From: an uncultured Prevotellaceae bacterium
GTDB taxonomy: Bacteria; Bacteroidota; Bacteroidia; Bacteroidales; Muribaculaceae
Length of the DNA: 64,000 nucleotides
NCBI GenBank assembly: GCA_900318255.1
Contig: ONJX01000006.1
Coordinates: 44,162-108,161 of the forward strand
Direction of reading: 5' to 3'
Shown in pieces: positions 51,256-60,159 of the stretch (its first letter is position 1; every line of letters begins with the position of its first letter). The position numbers were made by a program, and so were the translations under genes. Under the pieces are notes generated by a model that made no database searches, had not been told where the DNA came from, and was given only the letters and a program-made list of their open reading frames with translations.

Positions 51256-52986
51256 TCAAATTAAGCCAAAACTACGTAGTTGTTCATTCGTTAGGCTATT
51301 AAGCATAGGGTCGCTGAAACGTTTTTTGGTATTAAACGGATCGAAATTCATCTTTGGAAGATTGAATCGAATTGGATTGTAATTCGGCATCTTTGTTGCC
51401 TCGATCAGATCCATTGGCTCATCGTCACATGTTAAATACTTTTGTTGCCAATTCGCTATAGTACTATGCCCCAACTCCAAGCCATTTTTTTTCATGATTT
51501 CTTGATTCTTTCTCAATGACAAAGTTGGATCATAAAGCGACTTGAAGATTTCTATTTTCTCTTGCTTGGTTTTTCTATTCATTTCAAGCCTTTCGCTTTT
51601 GGTGATTCCTTTGTTTGGCACGGTTTTGATGTTCTTGTCCTTGCAATATCTATAGAGAGTTGCCAGTGGGATGTCCAGTTCTTTAGAGTTTTCAATTGTT
51701 GACCTGCATGTGTCGTAAACCATGTCTATTTTGCTGTAATGAATTCTTTTGCGGATGGTATTTACACAAATATGGCTTCTACAATTAGGATGAATAATAT
51801 ATTTTGGCCTGTTATGCTTCCAGAAATTCAACTCATAACTGCAATATTCTCTTAATTGTTCCATTGTTAATGACATCGCCTTGGAAACTCTTCGCATGAG
51901 AGTATCAAGAGTAATAACATAGTCGCTGTTGTCGGTAAACCTTTCACGGTCAACATACAGGTTGAAGAGTAAAGTGTTCTGGTCGATATTAGGATACATC
52001 AGGCGCCTCAAACAAGCATGTTTAAACAATGTCCTACGTCGTCTTTGACCGTCAACAAGTTTTTCTCTGTACCACCATAACTGCAAATAATTATCGTCGG
52101 TCAACTGATACATTCCATCAATCCAATCGGCCTTTTCAGTGCGATAGACATACTTATATTTCAAGGAGTAATAATGCATGAATTTTTCGTAGCTCATGCT
52201 GTCCATATCGCGAAGCATGTTCTGGTCAAAAGTGATAGTATCGTCCTCTTCAAGAGTGGTGTCGTCATCATCTATAACATTGTCATAGCTCGGCATTATT
52301 TGCTGGAAGTCGCTTGCTGAGTAGATGATACCACTACAATAACATTCATTGTTGCCGAAAACTCCATTCATGTATTGGCTGATTCTTGTGCCGCAGTCAT
52401 CTTCCATGAGTTCGCCAGTGTCGTTGACAATCGACTCATGTATAGATCTTGATATGCGTAATAGAGTGTCTTTGTCAAGAATTGTGTCAAAAACGTAAAC
52501 CAACCTGAACCGTCGAGATATTTTCCCTTTTTTCTCTTGCTTGTCGGAGTAAGACATATATACGCAGCTTGGTTTTATCGTCAGTGTGTTCAAATAGTCT
52601 TCTATCGAAGCGAATCGAGTATAGTCTATATCAACAAAGACCGTTTGTGAACCATGGAAGAACCTGTCGCTTTTGAATTCCAGCTTCATGTGTCCAGCAT
52701 TTTTCCCCTTTTCGTACAGAGGTTTTGTTTTGTACTTAATGCCTTTGGAGGTTTCAAACCAGTATTCGGTGTCATAATAAAAATTAAACAGATTACAGAA
52801 TGCGTGTCCCGTGGTTGCGAGTTTTAAGAATTCATCAATTGTAACCTCCTTCCAATAAAAAGCCATTTTCTCTTTGCCTATAGCTTTTGCACCCTTAGTA
52901 CTCAAACATGCACTTGCATCGGTTTTCTTCTCATATCCTTCTCGACTAATGAAAGTCCAGAATCTAAAATTTTCATCAATCCTCAT
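51256..52986 (-). CDS. Primase-like replication protein (possible AEP fold)
   Basis: A 576-aa protein. GSQTVFVDIDYTRFASIEDY supplies a DxD (Asp119, Asp121) and SRRFRLVYVFDTILD about 45 residues later matches the order of motifs in archaeo-eukaryotic-type primases found in plasmids and phages. An acidic linker (~235-255) is followed by a helical part and a C-terminal HTH-like region (LRKNQEIMKKNGLELGHSTI). ATG 52986 is used; the frame extends to a TTG at 52995. With the RepA-like ATPase and the direct repeats it fits a replication module. The fold assignment is from motif order only. Confidence 0.55.
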   Translation of the reverse strand: MRIDENFRFWTFISREGYEKKTDASACLSTKGAKAIGKEKMAFYWKEVTIDEFLKLATTGHAFCNLFNFYYDTEYWFETSKGIKYKTKPLYEKGKNAGHMKLEFKSDRFFHGSQTVFVDIDYTRFASIEDYLNTLTIKPSCVYMSYSDKQEKKGKISRRFRLVYVFDTILDKDTLLRISRSIHESIVNDTGELMEDDCGTRISQYMNGVFGNNECYCSGIIYSASDFQQIMPSYDNVIDDDDTTLEEDDTITFDQNMLRDMDSMSYEKFMHYYSLKYKYVYRTEKADWIDGMYQLTDDNYLQLWWYREKLVDGQRRRRTLFKHACLRRLMYPNIDQNTLLFNLYVDRERFTDNSDYVITLDTLMRRVSKAMSLTMEQLREYCSYELNFWKHNRPKYIIHPNCRSHICVNTIRKRIHYSKIDMVYDTCRSTIENSKELDIPLATLYRYCKDKNIKTVPNKGITKSERLEMNRKTKQEKIEIFKSLYDPTLSLRKNQEIMKKNGLELGHSTIANWQQKYLTCDDEPMDLIEATKMPNYNPIRFNLPKMNFDPFNTKKRFSDPMLNSLTNEQLRSFGLI

Positions 52987-53007
52987 AGTAAGCAAATGAT
53001 TAATTCG

Positions 53008-53166
53008 TTAATTAATAATTATGTCATTGGGGGCGTAAGATGTTACAATGAGCATCTGTCCATCCCTCAATGCCTTGTTGAACTTAGAGTGTCCAATTTC
53101 CTTTTTTGCCTGTTTCCTGTTGGCATATACTTTACCAGTAGGCAGGTGTTTTATAAGATTTCTCAT
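53008..53166 (-). CDS. Small 52-aa basic protein
   Basis: ATG 53166 to TAA 53008 codes for MRNLIKHLPTGKVYANRKQA, KKEIGHSKFNKALRDGQMLI and a short tail. It is Lys-rich and carries the 'IGHSKFNKAL' pattern that recalls DNA-binding homing-type motifs. It precedes the primase-like gene on the same strand by 21 bp, so it is probably its operon partner, perhaps a copy-control or regulator protein (inference). Confidence 0.5.
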   Translation of the reverse strand: MRNLIKHLPTGKVYANRKQAKKEIGHSKFNKALRDGQMLIVTSYAPNDIIIN

Positions 53167-53251
53167 ATAAGCTTATTTTTAAATTTAATTATCTATTTAT
53201 AGGGATTTAAGGCCTTATCGAGCGCATTTTTACAAGCTCTTGATTATTCGC

Positions 53252-53393
53252 TTCCGCTGGTTATAGAATATTTTTATGCTATTTTCAGCGGAAACTTGAT
53301 AAAATGCATGCATTTCCGCTAATTATAGACACTTTTTTGTGGTATTTTCAGCGGGAATATGATAAAAATTACATTTTTCCGCTGGTTATAGAA
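53252..53393. repeat. Three ~62-bp repeats upstream of the AAA-ATPase gene
   Basis: TTCCGCT(G/A)(G/A)TTATAGA begins at 53252, 53314 and 53377 (periods 62 and 63 bp). In copies 1 and 2 it is closed ~26 bp later by CAGCGG(G)AA, forming an 8-bp inverted repeat. Copy 3 is cut short and its place is taken by the -7 box TATCTTTG (53404-53411) of the ATPase gene. Confidence 0.75.
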
Positions 53394-53403
53394 TTTTATT
53401 TAC

Positions 53404-53411
53404 TATCTTTG
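53404..53411 (+). promoter_or_regulatory. -7 box (TATCTTTG) for the AAA-ATPase gene
   Basis: A clean TAnnTTTG match 27 nt upstream of the ATG, directly after the third repeat copy. Confidence 0.55.
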
Positions 53412-53438
53412 CATCGAAAATAATAAAGACCGTATTCT

Positions 53439-54863
53439 ATGATAATAGGACGCGAAAAAGAACGACGTGAATTGCTGAGTCTCCTTGAAAAAGAAGAGTC
53501 TCAATTTTGTGCTGTCTATGGAAGACGACGTGTAGGCAAAACATATCTCATCCGTGAGACTTTTAATTACCAGTTCTGCTTCCAGCATACTGGAGTGGCC
53601 AAAGGTACGCTAAAACAACAATTGACTGCATTTCGAAACTCTCTGGTGGCGGCTGGTATGACGTGTGCAATACCAAAAACATGGATAGATGCCTTCGAAC
53701 TGCTAAAAAAACTCATCAGTAATGCTCCAGTAGGAAAAAAGGTTCTTTTTATCGATGAACTTCCTTGGATGGATACGCCCAAAGGAAATTTGATTGGCGC
53801 CTTGGAAAACTTCTGGAATGGATGGGCAACAGCACGTCGAGAGAAAGACATCGTGCTGATAGTTTGCGGTAGTGCCACATCATGGATTAGTAAGAAACTC
53901 CTAAAAGACAAGGGCGGTCTTCGTGGAAGACTTACCAATCGAATTAAGCTCGCGCCATTTACTCTTCGTGAGTGTGAACTCTTTGCAAAGGGCGCCAACC
54001 TTGCTTTGGGTAGGAAAGATATCTTGGAACTATACATGATTCTTGGTGGCATCCCCTACTATTGGAGTTTCCTTAATAAAGGGTTGAGTGTAGCACAGAA
54101 TGTTGATCAATTGTTTTTTTCTGAGACGGCACAATTACGAGATGAGTTTGAGGCTCTTTATTCCACTCTTTTCAAGCGTCCAGCGAATTACCTCAAGGTC
54201 ATAGAGTGTTTATGCAATGGCAGGAAGTCTGGCATGACAAGGGAAGAAATATTGAACGAGAGCAAATTATCTGATGGCGGCACTTTTTCCACCATACTGG
54301 AGGAACTGGAGGAGAGCGGGTTCATTCGCCGCTTTACTTCAGCCGATACTGCAGAGACTAATGCATTATATCAATTGATTGATAATTACACTCTTTTCCA
54401 TTATCTCTGCATCAAGAAAAATGCATATAGCGATGAGCATTATTGGTCAAACACTTTCATATCCACAGCACATAACACATGGAGAGGGTTTGCTTTTGAG
54501 CGTGTATGTCTCCAGCACATACCTCAGATTAAAGCTGCCCTTGGCATCGCTGGTGTTCAGACAAACGTGTGTTCATGGACTGCTCGTGGAACCGACAAGC
54601 GACGAGGAGCACAAATAGACTTGGTGATGCAGCGTGCAGACGGTTTTACTGACATCTGCGAAATGAAGCATTCCGTTAACTTATTTACTATAGACAAAGA
54701 TTATGCAAATGACTTGCATAATAAACTTGTTGCATACCAAGAATTGTCAAAAGACAAACGCACTCTTCACCTTGTCATGATTACAACGTATGGTGTAGTA
54801 CATAACAGTAACTATAATATTATACAAAATGAGGTGACTATGGACGACATGTTTGCCCTATAG
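53439..54863 (+). CDS. AAA ATPase with C-terminal nuclease-like domain (DUF234 type)
   Basis: A 474-aa protein of the 'ATP-binding protein/archaeal ATPase' family. Walker A GRRRVGKT (28-35), Walker B VLFIDELPWMD, sensor IVLIVCGSATSW and GGLRGRLTNRIKLAPF follow in order; a winged-helix part (~250-310) links to a C-terminal PD-(D/E)xK-like domain (AQIDLVMQRADGFTDICEMK: Asp...Glu-x-Lys). These proteins are abundant in Bacteroidales and of unknown role; defence or element control has been guessed. It stands alone behind its repeats. Confidence 0.82.
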   Translation: MIIGREKERRELLSLLEKEESQFCAVYGRRRVGKTYLIRETFNYQFCFQHTGVAKGTLKQQLTAFRNSLVAAGMTCAIPKTWIDAFELLKKLISNAPVGKKVLFIDELPWMDTPKGNLIGALENFWNGWATARREKDIVLIVCGSATSWISKKLLKDKGGLRGRLTNRIKLAPFTLRECELFAKGANLALGRKDILELYMILGGIPYYWSFLNKGLSVAQNVDQLFFSETAQLRDEFEALYSTLFKRPANYLKVIECLCNGRKSGMTREEILNESKLSDGGTFSTILEELEESGFIRRFTSADTAETNALYQLIDNYTLFHYLCIKKNAYSDEHYWSNTFISTAHNTWRGFAFERVCLQHIPQIKAALGIAGVQTNVCSWTARGTDKRRGAQIDLVMQRADGFTDICEMKHSVNLFTIDKDYANDLHNKLVAYQELSKDKRTLHLVMITTYGVVHNSNYNIIQNEVTMDDMFAL

Positions 54864-54925
54864 GTGAGATAGTGGGAAATAATAGTCCACGAGTTTTTAT
54901 TACTTCATATTAAAGAAATAATACC

Positions 54926-54933
54926 TACCTTTG
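54926..54933 (+). promoter_or_regulatory. -7 box (TACCTTTG) for the C69 peptidase gene
   Basis: TACCTTTG lies 39 nt upstream of the ATG; no clear -33 box. Confidence 0.45.
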
Positions 54934-54972
54934 CCTTCGATATAAAAATCAACAAATGGAAATTTGTGTAAT

Positions 54973-56625
54973 ATGACAACAATACGATTTCTCTTTTCAC
55001 TTGTGACGACGTTGGTGCTGACAGTCACTCCGTCATGGGCATGTACCAACCTTATCGTTGGTAAGGCAGCCTCGGTAGATGGCTCCGTGATTTGTTCATA
55101 CAATTGTGATGGCTACGGTTTCGCAGGCTCACTGTCACGCACCCCAGGCGGCAGGCATGAGAAAGACGAGAAGATAGCCGTCCGGGAATGGGGCATGGGG
55201 GCCGTGAGGGGGTATATTCCACAAGTGGAATACACCTATGATGTAATAGGCTTTATTAACGAGAAGCAGGTAAGCATCGTGGAAACCACATTTGATGGTC
55301 GCCTGGAGTTGCAGAACACCGAAGGTTTGCTCGACTATTTCACCATGATGCATCTAGGACTGGAGCGTGCCGCTACGGCACGTGAGGCCATCACCATCAT
55401 GACCGACCTCGTGCAGATGTATGGTTACTGCAGCACTGGAGAGACTATCACAGTGTGTGACAAAAACGAGGCTTGGATTCTCGAGATTATAGGCAAGGGC
55501 CCTGGGGTGAAAGGTGCCGTGTGGGTAGCCGTTCGCATACCTGACGACTGCATTTGCGCTCATGCCAACCTTTCCCGTATACAACAGTTCCCGTTGAATG
55601 ATCCCAAGAACTGCTTGTATTCAAAGGACGTGATTTCCTTTGCACGTGAGAAAGGCTATTTTAGTGGCAAGGATGAAGACTTCAGTTTCCGCGATGCCTA
55701 TTGTCCTATCTCTTTCTCAGCAGTGCGATATGCCGATGCGCGTGTGTGGAGTTTTTTCCGTCACCACTACGACCATTCCGAGATGGACAAATACCTGCCC
55801 TACATCAACGGCCAGCATGACGTTTGCGACCACCTGCCGCTCTACATCAAGCCCGACAGGAAGTTATCGGTACGTGACATCATGAATGACATGCGCGACC
55901 ACTATGAGGGCACTCCGCTTGACATGACCGCTGATATGAGTGCGGGACCTTGGAGTTCACCTTACCGCCCGCTGCCTATGAATTGGGAAGTCAAAGGAAA
56001 GAACTATTTCCGTGAGCGTGCTATCGGCACACCGCAGTCGGGTTTCACGCTTGTATCACAACTGCGCAACTGGCTGCCCGATGAGGTGGGAGGCATCATG
56101 TATTTTAACTGCGACGATGCCAACATGATAGCCTACGTGCCTGTGTATTGCTGCGTGAATGATGTTCCCGAAGCTTTCCGACGTGAAAACAATGTGAGTA
56201 ACGAGTTCAGCGAACACAGTGCTTTCTGGGTAAATAATGTGGTGGCCAACATGATCTATCCGCGCTACAGTGCCATGATAGGCGACCTGCGTGAGGCACA
56301 GCAGGAGTTGGAGGACTTCTACTCTGCCGATCAGGCACAGGTTTTGAGAGATATTGAGCCTCTCACCAAGCGTGATCGCGTCACCTACCTTACAGGCAAG
56401 AGTGCTGCCTACACTGCCCAGATGATGCAGCGTTGGGAAAAACTTTTCCGCCTCATTGTCGTGAAGCATAACGACCAGATTATGAAACCTTCTGAGAATG
56501 GTGTCGTCGTTCCAGGACGTTACACAACACCTGGCTATGACCAGCAGTTCCGTGAACAGATCAGCAAAGACACAGGCACACGCTACCTGATGCCTGAAAG
56601 TTCTGGAGATATCAAATCCCTATAA
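54973..56625 (+). CDS. Secreted C69-family dipeptidase
   Basis: A 550-aa N-terminal-nucleophile hydrolase of peptidase family C69. A signal peptide (MTTIRFLFSLVTTLVLTVTPSWA) is followed at once by Cys24 in CTNLIVGKAASVDGSV; the processed N-terminal Cys is the nucleophile. DGYGFAG, GETITVCDKNEAWILEIIGKG and AVRIPDDCICAHANLSRI fit the family. It should cleave dipeptides in the periplasm or outside. I use ATG 54973; the frame begins at a TTG (54964) upstream. Confidence 0.88.
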   Translation: MTTIRFLFSLVTTLVLTVTPSWACTNLIVGKAASVDGSVICSYNCDGYGFAGSLSRTPGGRHEKDEKIAVREWGMGAVRGYIPQVEYTYDVIGFINEKQVSIVETTFDGRLELQNTEGLLDYFTMMHLGLERAATAREAITIMTDLVQMYGYCSTGETITVCDKNEAWILEIIGKGPGVKGAVWVAVRIPDDCICAHANLSRIQQFPLNDPKNCLYSKDVISFAREKGYFSGKDEDFSFRDAYCPISFSAVRYADARVWSFFRHHYDHSEMDKYLPYINGQHDVCDHLPLYIKPDRKLSVRDIMNDMRDHYEGTPLDMTADMSAGPWSSPYRPLPMNWEVKGKNYFRERAIGTPQSGFTLVSQLRNWLPDEVGGIMYFNCDDANMIAYVPVYCCVNDVPEAFRRENNVSNEFSEHSAFWVNNVVANMIYPRYSAMIGDLREAQQELEDFYSADQAQVLRDIEPLTKRDRVTYLTGKSAAYTAQMMQRWEKLFRLIVVKHNDQIMKPSENGVVVPGRYTTPGYDQQFREQISKDTGTRYLMPESSGDIKSL

Positions 56626-56759
56626 GCGTGAATTGAGTAGAATATGATCTGTCACTGCGGACATATACCAGTTGTCACCGACTAAATCAAAACACTAATT
56701 AACAAAGATTGATGAATAACAAATGCCCCAAAAATAAGCGCAGGTAGCGGAAAAATGCC

Positions 56760-56767
56760 TAACTTTG
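56760..56767 (+). promoter_or_regulatory. -7 box (TAACTTTG) for the esterase gene
   Basis: A TAnnTTTG match with a ~90-nt leader before the ATG at 56861. The rest of the 235-bp gap shows nothing else. Confidence 0.4.
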
Positions 56768-56860
56768 CGGCATCATTAGAACGATAAATCGGAATTTGTT
56801 GAATCATTAAAAAGGTCTTGGCAGAGACCAGAGCCGCGACTCGAAACACTCCAAGATAAT

Positions 56861-57811
56861 ATGAAGAAAGTAATGTTTTTATTGGCAGTAGGAGTAATGT
56901 GCCTGACAGCCTGTGCCCAAAAGAAGGGCGGAGAAAGAGGGCCGCGCATGGGTGGCGGCATGAGTGTCAACAAGGATTCAGACAGCACTTTTGTAGCCTT
57001 GAAGAACGAGACGTTGAAGAAGTTCAAACAATTCACCTTTGAGGATGCCAAGACGGGTAAAACGATGGCCTATAATCTGCTTGTCCCTGAAGGTTATGAT
57101 GGCAATGCAAGCTACCCGTTGGTGCTGTTCATGGCTGATGCAAGTACCGTGGGCAAGGACGTGACTGCCCCGCTCACTCAGGGATATGGAGCTTTGGAAT
57201 TTGCCTCAGACCGTGACCAGCAGTTGCATCCGTCGTTCGTGCTTGTGCCGCAATACACGCAATGGGCCGTGCAGGACGATTGGGGTACAACAGATGAAGT
57301 GGAGATGACCATCCGCCTGCTACAGTCTGTTTGCAAGGAATATAATGTCGATACTAATCGTCTATACACCACAGGCCAGTCGATGGGTGGCATGATGTCG
57401 TTCTATTTCAACATCACTCATCCCGACCTCTTTGCAGCCTCACTCTTTGTCAGCAGCCAGTGGGACACTTCTAAGATGCAGGACTTTGGCGAGAAACACT
57501 TCTTCTACATCGTGGCCGGGGGTGACCAGAAGGCTTATGGCGGCATGAGAGACCTGGCGAGAGTGCTGAAAGAGAATGGTGCCCGCATCGACTCCGCAAG
57601 CTGGAGTGCAAAACTGCCGTCATCGGAACAAGAGAGATTGGCAGAAGAATTGATTGCCCGTGACGGCAATATCAACTTCATCAAGTGGGAGGCAGGAAGT
57701 GTCCTCCCCGAATCAGGCAAGGGCATGGAACATATGGCTTCGTTTGACTATGGTTATAAGATTGACGCGGTGCGTGACTGGCTCTTCAAACAGAGCAAAA
57801 AGGATGACTGA
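56861..57811 (+). CDS. Alpha/beta-hydrolase lipoprotein (esterase/PHB-depolymerase-like)
   Basis: A 316-aa lipoprotein (CLTAC, Cys18). The catalytic Ser174 lies in TGQSMGGMMS (GxSxGG elbow), preceded by YPLVLFMADA (oxyanion strand) and VDTNRLYTTG; a Gly/Met/Arg-rich stretch follows the lipid anchor. It resembles predicted peptidase/feruloyl-esterase-like hydrolases that act on plant or host glycans. The PepSY remnant starts 2 bp after its stop, so it was once co-transcribed with that membrane protein. Confidence 0.78.
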   Translation: MKKVMFLLAVGVMCLTACAQKKGGERGPRMGGGMSVNKDSDSTFVALKNETLKKFKQFTFEDAKTGKTMAYNLLVPEGYDGNASYPLVLFMADASTVGKDVTAPLTQGYGALEFASDRDQQLHPSFVLVPQYTQWAVQDDWGTTDEVEMTIRLLQSVCKEYNVDTNRLYTTGQSMGGMMSFYFNITHPDLFAASLFVSSQWDTSKMQDFGEKHFFYIVAGGDQKAYGGMRDLARVLKENGARIDSASWSAKLPSSEQERLAEELIARDGNINFIKWEAGSVLPESGKGMEHMASFDYGYKIDAVRDWLFKQSKKDD

Positions 57812-57813
57812 CG

Positions 57814-58642
57814 ATGAGAAAAATTTGCTTGAAAATTCACCGCTGGCTAGGTCTGGCATTAGGCATTTTTATCAGCATAATCTGCTTCAGCGGAGCTGTT
57901 CTTGTGTTTCAGGACGAGATAAAAGATGCCATGCAGGATAAAAGCAAAAATGCTGAGATGCAGCAGGGCTTTCAACATCATGACGACCCAGCCATCAGCC
58001 ATCATTGATGTAGCCAAGAAGCTGCATCGCTATCTGCTTGACGTGCCGGACGAACCGCACGAAGGCATGTCAGTCGGTCGTTTCATTGTGGGAACAGTTG
58101 CCATCTGTTTTACTTTGATAATCCTATCCGGAATAATTGTTTGGTGGCCTAAAAACAAGAAAATGCTGAAGGCAAGGCTAAAAGTCAGGACAAAAAAAGG
58201 ATTCCGTTGGTTTGTCTATGACAGTCACGTCTCACTTGGCATTTATGTCGCGTTATTCCTGATAATTATGTCGCTCACCGGTCCCAGTTGGTCGTTCCAT
58301 TGGTATCGGCAAGGTGCTATGGCAGTACTTGGTGGCAACGTGAACGACATGGAACACCACGGCAAAGTGGAGATGGTACAGCAACCGAATGACAGCATCA
58401 ACGCGGAGCAGGCACCGCAACAAATCAAGCACAACCCCATGCACGACGGAAAGAAGCCGCCGCAAGCAGTGCTGATGGAACTGCACACAGGCAAACTGTT
58501 GGGATTGCCAATGAAAATCGTCTATTTCATTGCTGCGCTCATTGGTGGATTCCTACCAATCAGCGGTTATTATATGTGGTGGAAACGGCGTAAAGCAATC
58601 AAAGACGCACAAAAGCGTTTAAAGGAAGCAACGGGTTTATAA
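57814..58642 (+). pseudogene. Broken PepSY-associated membrane protein gene
   Basis: From ATG 57814 the frame codes for the usual start (KIHRWLGLALGIFISIICFS, GAVLVFQDEIKDAMQ) and stops at 58008. A second frame continues with KKLHRYLLDVPDEPHEGMSV, VWWPKNKKML, VYDSHVSLGIYVALFLIIMS and IYFIAALIGGFLP-like membrane parts to 58642. The frames differ, and compared with intact PepSY_TM proteins two large periplasmic segments are missing. So the gene has at least one frameshift and deletions. Intact relatives link to iron/haem reduction or uptake. Confidence 0.75.
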
Positions 58643-58676
58643 TCCTCACGTCTTTTTAGGCATCAAGCGTTTAGTT

Positions 58677-58763
58677 TACCTTTGCAGTAAATCAACCGCT
58701 TAACTTATGGCTATATCACTTACAATAGACGGTGCGCAGGTCGCGCTGAAGAAGGACGCATAG
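58677..58763 (+). pseudogene. Promoter plus 18-codon start of a lost gene
   Basis: A -7 box TACCTTTG (58677-58684) is followed by ATG 58707 and MAISLTIDGAQVALKKDA, then TAG. The peptide looks like the first residues of phage-type proteins, so the rest was probably lost at the junction with the next module. Confidence 0.4.
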
Positions 58764-58771
58764 ATAAAAAA

Positions 58772-58799
58772 AGAAAAGCGACATCATAATCGCTTCTCT
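58772..58799. terminator. Hairpin between modules
   Basis: AGAAAAGCGA (58772-58781) pairs with TCGCTTCTCT (58790-58799) with one mismatch. On the minus strand it would end the serine recombinase operon. Confidence 0.6.
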
Positions 58800-58808
58800 T
58801 GTTGTAGT

Positions 58809-59048
58809 TTAGAAGTAGTTGAAATTACCTCTTTCCCACCATTTTAATCGTTTAACCACTTTGACACTTTGGGCTTTTGGAAATTTCCTCTTAGCCTTGA
58901 TGTAAGCGGTTATTCTGTTAATGCTTTCGACATACACCATTTTCCCATCAACCTCAATAATCCAAATGCTGGGTGTGGGGACAGTAGGCGTGGGAAGGGT
59001 CACAATGATCAGCCATTCCACTAACTTTTGAATCAATTTTTGTTTCAT
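58809..59048 (-). CDS. Small unknown protein, partner of the serine recombinase
   Basis: A 79-aa protein with a hydrophobic, Pro/Thr-rich middle (LIIVTLPTPTVPTPSIWIIE) and a basic C-terminus (KRKFPKAQSVKVVKRLKWW). It overlaps the recombinase gene by ATGA, so it is translated with it. Function unknown; it might bind DNA or membrane. Confidence 0.6.
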   Translation of the reverse strand: MKQKLIQKLVEWLIIVTLPTPTVPTPSIWIIEVDGKMVYVESINRITAYIKAKRKFPKAQSVKVVKRLKWWERGNFNYF

Positions 59049-59725
59049 TTTATTTCATGTCTTTTTAGAAGGATCGATACTTGCTTAGCGCTAAATTTGC
59101 CACCTCTGCTAGTTGTGAACCCTTCTTTGTTCAATATTCTTGCCATCTCACTCATATTATCGGTTTCACGGGCTAAGACCTTCAGCATTGCGACAGCCCT
59201 TTTGTTATTGGGATTGTCGTTTGCTTTCTCTTGGTTAGTTTGCCGGCTGTTCTCGATGGCTTTCTCTAAGTTCTCAGCTAAATTCTCAGGTTTGCCAAGT
59301 TTGTGACCCTGTTCTTTCTTTACCTGGAGTGCCGCCCTTGTTCTTTGCCTTATCAATCCAGCCTCATATTCACTAATGGCGGCAATAATAGTAAGGACAA
59401 GTCTATTAGCACGGGGAAAGTCACAAAACACAATTTCAATACCACTGTCTAATAGCTGACTGGTGAATGAAACATTTCTCGACAATCGATCCATCTTAGC
59501 CACGATTAATGTAGCTTTTTCTTTTTTACAGAGTTCAAGGGCCTCATGCAGTTTAGGTCGCTGAGATTTTCTTCCACTCTCAACTTCGATAAACTCTTCT
59601 ATTGGCTCTTTTCCCTTAAGATGGTTTTTAATAATTTCTTGTTGAGCCTGTAAACCGAGTCCTGACACACCTTGCCTTTGTGTAGAAACTCGAAGATAGG
59701 CAACATACTTTTCGTTATTATCCAT
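59045..59725 (-). CDS. Serine recombinase (resolvase/invertase)
   Basis: A 226-aa small serine recombinase: YLRVSTQRQ with catalytic Ser14, GLGLQAQQEII, KMDRLSRNVSF and EYEAGLIRQRT are all typical; a C-terminal HTH (~180-220: EMARILNKEGFTTSRGGKFSAKQV) reads the crossover site. I start it at ATG 59725, where homology begins, not at the longer frame from 59878. It may resolve dimers of the element, invert DNA or be the second module's own mobility gene. Confidence 0.9.
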   Translation of the reverse strand: MDNNEKYVAYLRVSTQRQGVSGLGLQAQQEIIKNHLKGKEPIEEFIEVESGRKSQRPKLHEALELCKKEKATLIVAKMDRLSRNVSFTSQLLDSGIEIVFCDFPRANRLVLTIIAAISEYEAGLIRQRTRAALQVKKEQGHKLGKPENLAENLEKAIENSRQTNQEKANDNPNNKRAVAMLKVLARETDNMSEMARILNKEGFTTSRGGKFSAKQVSILLKRHEIK

Positions 59726-59765
59726 AGTTTGAAATATATTGAACCCTCGTTTAATATTATTCAAG

Positions 59766-59806
59766 AAAGACGAGACACTCAATAAATGCTTGAATATCTC
59801 GTCTTT
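59766..59806. other. Hairpin upstream of the recombinase gene
   Basis: AAAGACGAGA (59766-59775) and TCTCGTCTTT (59797-59806) are perfect inverted repeats 21 bp apart; TTCAAG/CTTGAA pairs overlap them. It is a candidate terminator for the gene ending at 59908, or a recombinase site. Confidence 0.5.
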
Positions 59807-59907
59807 ACTCAAATCTCTTATCCTGTGGCAATGCTGTGTGTTTGATAAATTGATTATCACAGTAATCAGTATTCTCACAGAAGATGATTAGCTATAGAAA
59901 TCAGGTT

Positions 59908-60159
59908 CTATGCCAAATAAGTCTCGTTCATAAAGCAGGTCTTGTAGAATTGGTTGTCGGCAGGAATAGTGATTTTCCTGAAAACAACAGACCAAAAGCC
60001 GTTTTTGATCTCACTCGTTGTAGGTCTCTCATCAAGCAGAAGAGAGACAATACTTGGGTGAATCGGGTAGCAATATTTCAATGCCCGCTCCCTTGAACTT
60101 CTCGATAGACTGCACCAATATTTGATGGTGAGCTTTTTGTTTTTATTCTTGGTTGCCAT
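59908..60159 (-). CDS. Small basic protein, unknown
   Basis: An 83-aa protein (MATKNKNKKLTIKYWCSLSR...) starting at ATG 60159, 17 bp inside the end of the upstream gene, so probably coupled to it. It is basic and has a PTTSEIKNGFW motif of no known meaning. A longer frame up to 60366 is only overlap with the 60143 gene. Confidence 0.45.
   Translation of the reverse strand: MATKNKNKKLTIKYWCSLSRSSRERALKYCYPIHPSIVSLLLDERPTTSEIKNGFWSVVFRKITIPADNQFYKTCFMNETYLA

Noticed and set aside
53252..53393. CRISPR array
   Set aside because: Only three copies, the intervening bases are themselves similar, and no cas genes are seen.
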